The notes beneath the pieces were generated by a model, which searched no databases, had not been told where the DNA came from, and saw nothing but the letters and a program-made list of their open reading frames with translations. Position numbers and translations under genes: made by a program. Below, piece by piece: positions 57,830-64,000 of a stretch of DNA of 64,000 nucleotides; position 1 is the first letter of the stretch, and the number at the start of each line of letters is the position of its first letter. Origin of the DNA: Epiperipatus broadwayi (Eukaryota; Onychophora; Udeonychophora; Euonychophora; Peripatidae); NCBI GenBank assembly GCA_028023455.1, contig JAQFVV010012507.1:62001-126000 (forward strand), given 5' to 3'.

Positions 57830-59310
57830 ATTACTCTGCTGGGAAAGAAGTGGAAAATGATGACCTTTAAAGTATTTTGGTATTGTCAAAATCAGATTTG
57901 TGACCAATTTCTAAAAAATTGGAAGTAAAAACTGATGTGCTAATTTTTTGATTAAAAGCATTTCTATGTGCCTTAATTCTGATATTTATTCATCTATTAG
58001 ACTGACCCACATAGTTACTTGAGCACTGCAAACATAAAATTTCATAAACTCCTTGGTGTTCCAAAAATATTCTGTCTTTAGGGTTATATAAGAAATCACG
58101 ATTTTTTTTGCCAGTAGAAAAAGTCATCTTTATATTAAAATAAGATAGATCTCTATTGATTTTAACAGTAACCCCTTTAATGTAAGGTAAAATTATTCTA
58201 TTAAAAGAGGAATTGTCAATTCTATCCTCTTTTTTCTTTTTAGTATTAATATTATGTAAAGCCTTATATATGATCTTTTTATTATAATTATTAGAAAGTA
58301 GAATATTTTTGTAAGTTATATTTTTTGAGTAAGATGTTCTTTATCAGAAAATTATAAGCTCTAGTGAAAAGATTTTTTACTACAGAAAAAAATTGTGCAA
58401 GATGATGATGAGAATTAAAATCAAGATATCTGTATGTATGGGTGGATTTTCTATAAACTGATATTGATGTTTCATCACATTTTGTTGCCATTAAAACATC
58501 AAGAAAAGAAAGAAATCTGTTATTTTTCATTTCCATAGTAAAGTTAATATGTAGAAGCCAATTATTTATAAAAACAAAAAAAAAAGAATTTAAGGCATCA
58601 ATGTCATGAGGCCATATGACAAATGTATCATCCACAAATGTAAGCCAAATAGAAGGTTTTTAGTAGCTGCACATAATACTTGACTTTCAAAATTATCCAT
58701 GAAAAGATCAGCTATTACAGGTGACAGTGGGGATCCCAAAGAAAGTCCTTTAATTTTTTTAAACTTTTGAGAATTTTAAACAAAAAATGTATTTTCAAGG
58801 CAATGCTTTACTAATGAAATAATAAAATCAGGTAAATCATTGTATTGTGCTATTATACTTAATGCTTCTTCAACAGGAATAGTATTAAAATAGAAAAACA
58901 TCTAAACTAACCAATAAATCAGTTTCAGTTAGTTTTAAGTTTTTATTTATAGAAATAAAATGACTTGAATTTTTAATTCTTGATTGAATCCTGTTTGTCA
59001 ATGGTTGTAAGTATTGGGCTAAATATCGAGCCAAAGCATGTGTGGAAGAACCTATCGCACACACAATAGATCGCAATCATGTCTCACGTTTATGAATTTT
59101 AGGCAAATCATAAAATTTAGGATATAATAAAGAACCTTCTCTTGGAGAAATTTTAGTTTTTATATCTTCATCTATACTAGAACGTTTGATTAAACATTTT
59201 GTATTTTTCTCTAAATATGTCAGAGGATCTCTAATAATCATTTTATAAGTTCCATCATTTAATAATCTTATAAAACTTATGAATTCATTTATCCATAAAA
59301 AATTATATAT
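57830..59310 (-). pseudogene. Penelope-like element relic: RT and GIY-YIG endonuclease
   Basis: Minus-strand frames give PLE-type RT in order: AIGSSTHALARYLAQYLQPL and LLVSLDVFLF (first catalytic Asp, 58885-59076), PVEEALSIIAQYNDLPD and LSLGSPLSPVIADLFMDNFE (~58690-58870), FVDDTFVIWPHD (YVDD box, ~58630-58600), FTMEMKNNRFLSFLDVLMA and SVYRKSTHTYRYLDFNSHHH (58291-58635). The nuclease follows: GVYEILCLQCSSNYVGQSNR at ~58055-58000, then INIRIKAHRNAF and FDNTKIL. Stops and frameshifts separate the blocks, and both catalytic regions remain readable. The N-terminal end is cut at the (TA)n by the LTR of element C. It belongs to a different PLE lineage from the one at 6329. Confidence 0.82.
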
Positions 59311-59322
59311 ATATATATATAT

Positions 59323-61408
59323 TATAACGGGACGGCCTTAATCATCCCAGTTGGTGTATTAAATGTAATATAATCAATTATATTTAATGTTTAGAAGTCA
59401 TTAACTTAATGCTTCATAGTTAGGTTCGCCAAATATAACAGAATGGATTATATTTAAAATCTAAGTTAGTCTTGTTAAATATAAAGGGATGATTAAATTC
59501 CTTAGAAAGAGGATACGCATTTCACTACAATCGAACTTTGGGTCTTCAAGTAGAATTCTAGAAATGAATCGATGAAATACCAAGTCCATGATTATATATA
59601 CCTTTATTATGCTAGCTCATTAATCTTTAAATAAGTTTAAATACAATTTAGACCAGGTCATCCATCTTTCATCCCTCTTTCAGTCACCATTATGCCACGA
59701 TATTTAAACTCACGGAGAATTTGCAATCAGCTCATTTCAGGAATAATTTCAAAACAAGTTATTTCATATGCCTTTATATAAGCATTAATTATAACTATTA
59801 TTCATATGATATTTATAATACTAGCATATATATAATATAATTCAATAATGATTAGACAAAGAGATCACGTTAACAAATCAATATTTAATAAACAATAAAA
59901 AATATAATAGAATAGATAATAAAATATTAATAAATAAATACGGATGAATTTTATCATTTTAAAAGAATATTAATAAATGATATTTTTTTATTTAATACCC
60001 CATGATAAAACTCAATACTATAATAAACTTTCAAAAATTAAAGAAAATAGCTTAAATTAATAGATATATAAAAACAATATCTGGGTTCAAAAATTAATAA
60101 TTTATGTAACTTATTAACTTATTTACCGTTCTTATTTATATGCTTCACAATTACCCATATATAGGTATTATTTACCATTGTATAACTTATATATTATATG
60201 TATTTTTAATACATAAAAATACATTAAACGTTTACAATATTACGTAGTAAACACAATATAATCCTGTTTAAGATATCTGTCAAATAATAACTATTTTTTA
60301 TATCCCTCATCTAATTTGATGAATTATGTTAAGCTTTCAATTAATTATATTTAATAATAAATATAATTTCCCTATCAAGATATAAAATGATGCGATGCCA
60401 AATTTGAAATAAAGATAATAATAATAATAATAAACATATTAAAATAATATAAGCATTATTATAATATATATAAATATATAATAAAGGAAACTTATTTATA
60501 AGAGAGTTGAGAGTAGGTATTGAAGTCTATAGTTCATCATCCTAATGAAGATCTTTTACGAAGTATATTATTAATCCATTGGTATAATGATGATTTTATT
60601 TATCCATAGACGATAAACTGTTAACAATATCCAATGATTTGATTAATGTGAAATAAAATAAATATTCTTCGAATGTAGATGTTCTTAATCTTCATTTTTG
60701 TATTATCCTTAGACGTTCTATATATCTAATATTTCAAAATATTTTAAAATAGCATGCAAGGTTGGTTTCGAAACCTTTTACGATATAATAAGTGTACTAC
60801 TCAGTGCACATTGTTTTATCCTTAATATATATAATTATCTTAAATTTATATATATCCGAAGAATAATGGAAGAGTTAAAACAACGTAGTTTCAAAACTTA
60901 AACAGACGTTCTTTTCTTTTATATTGCTATTCCTTTAAGATTGAGTAGAAAATTAAATATATTTTCCTTGCAAACTTTGAATCCACAAATTATTTTAATT
61001 TGGAAAAGTTAATATTTAAATTCCAATCATTAAATAGTAGTATTGATAAAAGAAAAATAATATTTTTTTAAAGAGAAATGATTTTCTTTTTTTCTTTCGT
61101 TTTTTTTTATCCAGAGCACGAACGAATCTGCTCGTGTGTTATATAAGTTCATGCTTAATTCAACTATCAATTGTTCCACTGACATTAAGATTTAATAATA
61201 AAATAAAAAAATATATAAGTATTTATTCTTAACTTCAAATCTGGCATTTTACTCAAAAGCTTAAGGTATATATTATTTAAAACTTAAATGTATATATAAA
61301 TAGTACATATATGTTACATAATAAAATAGTCAAATATAAATTTATATTTATAAATAATTTCACAAGAGATAAAACACACTAGACCAATAATAATAACTGT
61401 AAGTTACT
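59323..61408 (-). mobile_element. 3' LTR of gypsy element C (candidate, ~2.09 kb)
   Basis: Left end TATAACGGGACGG and right end GTAAGTTACT look like single-base variants of the TGTAAC...GTTACA termini of element A. A purine tract abuts the right end and the integrase gene lies beyond, as expected for the 3' LTR of a minus-strand element. The second LTR is outside the window, so the ends are inferred. Confidence 0.55.
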
Positions 61409-61414
61409 ATTATA

Positions 61415-61430
61415 TTTCCCCTTCCCTTAG
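61415..61430 (-). promoter_or_regulatory. Polypurine tract of element C
   Basis: Minus strand CTAAGGGAAGGGGAAA a few bases before the proposed LTR start. Confidence 0.65.
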
Positions 61431-61435
61431 GAAAT

Positions 61436-61952
61436 TTAAAATTTTAATTTAAGTTAAAATTTTAAACACTTACAACTATTTTAGTATATTCTTATAGTTT
61501 AATTGCATTTATAGTTGGATTTTATGAAGGGTTAATTTTTTTTTTTAACTGTTATATCTTCCTAATACTTGGGCTATTTTATTCTTGTGATAATTATCAA
61601 AAATAAAAAAAAATTAAGGACTTTGATGGGTTAATATTTTTTTTTATAAAAAAAAATAAAAAAATGTGTTTCCTTCTTGGACCACAAATATATTTACTAG
61701 CCTTATTCCTGCTTCTTTAAGACTTATGGATTTGAAAAGGACTAAATAAATACTAGAGTATCCATTTATAAATATGAATTGACTCTATGGTTTTAATTAT
61801 TTTAAGGCATTAAAGAATACCCTCACCAAAGCTAATGTTTTTAACTATACTTCTCTTTACATTGATCACTATTATTATTATTTTTTATACAACCGTATGG
61901 TTTACACTGCCCAATTCTTATCTTGGTCTTCACCTCATTTCTTTATAAAACA
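61436..61952 (-). other. 3' untranslated region of element C
   Basis: About 0.5 kb between the integrase stop and the polypurine tract, without an env-like ORF. Confidence 0.55.
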
Positions 61953-63216
61953 TTATAAGCAGCCAAAATATGGTTTTAAAATTCGTGAATTGTATGTACC
62001 ACAAATCTCTCCTTCTTGGTTAATCCAAAATGCATTTGGACCTGCCCTTTTAACAATAGTATAAGGTCCTTCATATGTATTGAAGAATTTATGGTATTTA
62101 TTCTCCAATGCTTTGCTGGGATGGAAAGTCTTTATCAAAACTTTATCTCTGACTTTAAATTCATAAATACATTTTTTTTTATTTTGACTTCTATTATTTG
62201 CCATTTTAACAAGTTGTTTATGAGCTTGTAAAATATCATTTTCTCCATTTATTTTGGGTTTATTAATAATAGGTTTATATTTTTTAAATAATATAGGTAT
62301 AATTTGATGAAAGTGTAGTCGGATGGGTGAGAATCCTGTAGATTCATTTAAACTCCAATTGATATAGTCTACTACACATTTTGTCTGCTTTACCCAACCC
62401 TTGTGCTCCTCTTCTAAATAGGTCCTAAACAAACGTCCAAGCTCCCGCATAATACGTTCACATGGATTTGATTGTGGATTCCTAATAGAGATTAGCACGT
62501 TTTATTTTTGATATGTCTACCCATTTCTTCCATTCCCTAGATAGAAAAGGTGTATTATGATCAGTTAGTATGGTTTTTGGTTTTCCTATCATTGGGAATT
62601 GGAGAGTACTCAATACTTTGATTGTATGTTTAGTATTGGCTTGGGGTATCGGGTAAGCAGCAACATATTTGGAAAAGAGATCATAAGTGACTAATAAATA
62701 TTTTTGTTTGTTAAATGGAGGCAAAGGCCCATAATAGTCAATTGCTAAGATCTCGTTTGGTCTTTCTGGAATGATAGAATTAATTGAATTAATATAATTT
62801 TGGTTTACTGATTTAGCTCTTAAGCAAATTAGACAATCTTGGAGTGATTTTAAGATGTCTTTATACATTTTTGGCCAGTAAAACCAATTCTTTAGGGTGT
62901 GTTCTGTCTTATGAGCACCATAATGCCCATATAGACAGTGTATGTATTTTATGAGTGGGTCACGTAAAGACTTTGGTATTATTGTCCTCCACTCATCAAC
63001 ATTATCATTCACTTTATATAGTAAGACCTGTTGTTCTAATTTAAAATTATTAAGATCTTTAGGTGCATCCAAAACTTCCTCCCCTAATAAAACTTTTATA
63101 ATTGGGTTTAATTCTGGGTCATTAAATTGTATTTCTTGTAAGTTTTCCAACTTGTTCTCTACATTACTATCAGCCATCACATTGACATTTGTAATGTAGG
63201 CGTTGTCTACCATCAA
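61953..63216 (-). pseudogene. Integrase of gypsy element C, one frameshift
   Basis: Zinc domain: HCLYGHYG and CLICLRAK give the H,H,C,C set. Core: ILAIDYYGPLPP (first Asp), TILTDHNTPFLSREWKKW (second Asp), NPQSNPCERIMRELGRLF (Glu). The C-terminal part has YEGPYTIVKRAGPNAFWI. The upstream part is in 62482-63216 and the rest in 61953-62498. The overlap reflects a single-base frameshift near 62490, between the second Asp and the Glu. Apart from this the enzyme looks complete, and it is less damaged than in element B. A TGA near 63243 separates it from RNase H. Confidence 0.9.
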
Positions 63217-63243
63217 ATGATTTTGTTCTGACCTACATGGATT

Positions 63244-64000
63244 TCAACTAAGCACATCAGCCACGATATTCTCGGATCCTTTGCAATAATGCACAGTGTA
63301 ATTAAATTCCTGTAGTAGTAAACTCCATCTAACTAGATGACTATTAGTCAGATACCTATGATTCAAAAATTCAAGGCTTTTGTGATCAGTGATCACTATC
63401 ACCTCTGATTCGAGTAGCATTTGTCGAAATTTTTGGAAAGCCCAGACTATTGCTAGTGCTTCCTTCTCTGTAACCGTGTAATTTATTTCTGGACCTTTCA
63501 AGAGCCGGCTTATAAAGTAGAGGACACCTGGTTGGCCATCCTCTTGGATTTGGGACAGTGTTACCCCTAATCCAAAACCACTACTATCTGTTTGAACAAT
63601 GAATGGTTTATTAAAATTAGGGAAAGCTAACATGGTTAACTCCAAAAACCCTGTTTTAATATTCTCAAATGCACAGTCTTGTTCTTCGGTCCATTTCCAA
63701 CGTTCATCTTTTCTAATCAATTTTAACAACAGTTCCATGTGGTCTGAGAACTTCTGATAGAAACGGTTGTAAAAATTACATAGACCTAAAAATGATCTAA
63801 TTTGTTTTCGGGTAGATGGTTTAGGAAAGTTTTGAATGGCAGAGATCTTCTCTGGATGAGGTCTTATCCCATTGCAACCAACAATATGACCTAAGAAGAC
63901 TACTTGGTTGGAAACTAAAGTACTCTTCTTGAAGTTAATTTTTATACCTTTCAGAAAACACTCTTTAAAAAATATAGATAAATGTTGAAGGTGTTCTTCA
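63244..64000 (-). CDS. Reverse transcriptase (C-terminal part) and RNase H of gypsy element C, partial
   Basis: The frame is open from the window edge, before the first ATG at 63738: HLQHLSIFFKECFLKGIKIN, VVFLGHIVGCNGI, RSFLGLCNFYNRFYQKFS of the RT thumb/connection, then RNase H with FIVQTDSSGFGLGVTLSQIQ (first catalytic Asp intact), LNYTVTEKEALAI-type block (YTVTEKEALAIVWAFQKF, catalytic Glu), VITDHKSLEFLNH (Asp) and NIVADVLS. It ends at a TGA. The catalytic YVDD box and RT fingers lie beyond the window. The open frame suggests a fairly young copy, although the integrase carries a frameshift. Confidence 0.88.
   Translation of the reverse strand, partial: EEHLQHLSIFFKECFLKGIKINFKKSTLVSNQVVFLGHIVGCNGIRPHPEKISAIQNFPKPSTRKQIRSFLGLCNFYNRFYQKFSDHMELLLKLIRKDERWKWTEEQDCAFENIKTGFLELTMLAFPNFNKPFIVQTDSSGFGLGVTLSQIQEDGQPGVLYFISRLLKGPEINYTVTEKEALAIVWAFQKFRQMLLESEVIVITDHKSLEFLNHRYLTNSHLVRWSLLLQEFNYTVHYCKGSENIVADVLS

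Overview
This is an AT-rich eukaryotic nuclear window, most likely from an arthropod and perhaps an insect. The integrase signature HNPQSNPCERVMRELG, the RTE-like and Penelope-like retroelements and a tRNA-derived SINE fit this, but the species cannot be fixed from the sequence. I see no convincing intact host gene, rRNA, functional tRNA or CRISPR array. Almost everything recognisable is transposable-element DNA in different states of decay, set in featureless AT-rich DNA with many (TA)n and (TAA)n microsatellites.

Layout. At 1-2943 lies the 5' end of a minus-strand Ty3/gypsy element (A): an open gag running off the left edge, leader, primer binding site and a 1.73-kb LTR. At 2946-4810 is a decayed L1/Tx1-like LINE. 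At 6329-7254 is a Penelope-like element (PLE) fragment bounded by 193-bp inverted repeats. At 11512-13108 are four tandem ~415-bp units, each with a hammerhead ribozyme. At 14122-24459 is a complete but mutated 10.3-kb gypsy element (B) on the minus strand, with 1.72-kb LTRs. At 27661-28037 is a single hammerhead unit. At 28244-32916 is a plus-strand non-autonomous LTR element with 2.04-kb LTRs, a 600-bp interior and a perfect 4-bp target duplication. At 38041-40776 are more hammerhead units, mostly on the minus strand: an old rearranged pair followed by a five-unit array that ends in an inverted stub. At 41100-41462 is a foldback element. At 41750-43340 is an RTE-like LINE relic. At 47303-52330 are diverged duplicated segments around a gypsy integrase relic and a LINE copy whose RT part is inverted. 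At 52666-53690 are two head-to-head PLE 3' ends. At 54695-55080 is an inverted pair of SINEs. At 57830-59310 is a PLE relic. At 59323-64000 is the 3' LTR, integrase, RNase H and part of RT of another minus-strand gypsy element (C).

The most interesting content is the hammerhead-bearing repeat family. Twelve motif copies are visible. Nine keep the CUGANGA and GAAA core strands. The stem I sequences change between copies in a compensatory way (six paired positions, written as G-U, G-C, A-U and so on), which is strong evidence for a real RNA structure. These look like metazoan retrozymes: non-autonomous, tandem, ribozyme-bearing retroelements that could be processed into ~413-419-nt circular RNAs. 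The five-unit array has an inverted stub at its 5' side, the same head-to-head geometry as the two Penelope-like loci here. This supports, but does not prove, mobilisation of the repeats by PLE machinery.

All element ORFs described here are autonomous-element genes (gag, protease, RT, RNase H, integrase, GIY-YIG nuclease) or their relics. Several stop codons in element B lie where a CGA codon is seen or expected, which suggests CpG decay by cytosine methylation. Element A keeps many CpGs and an open gag and looks young.
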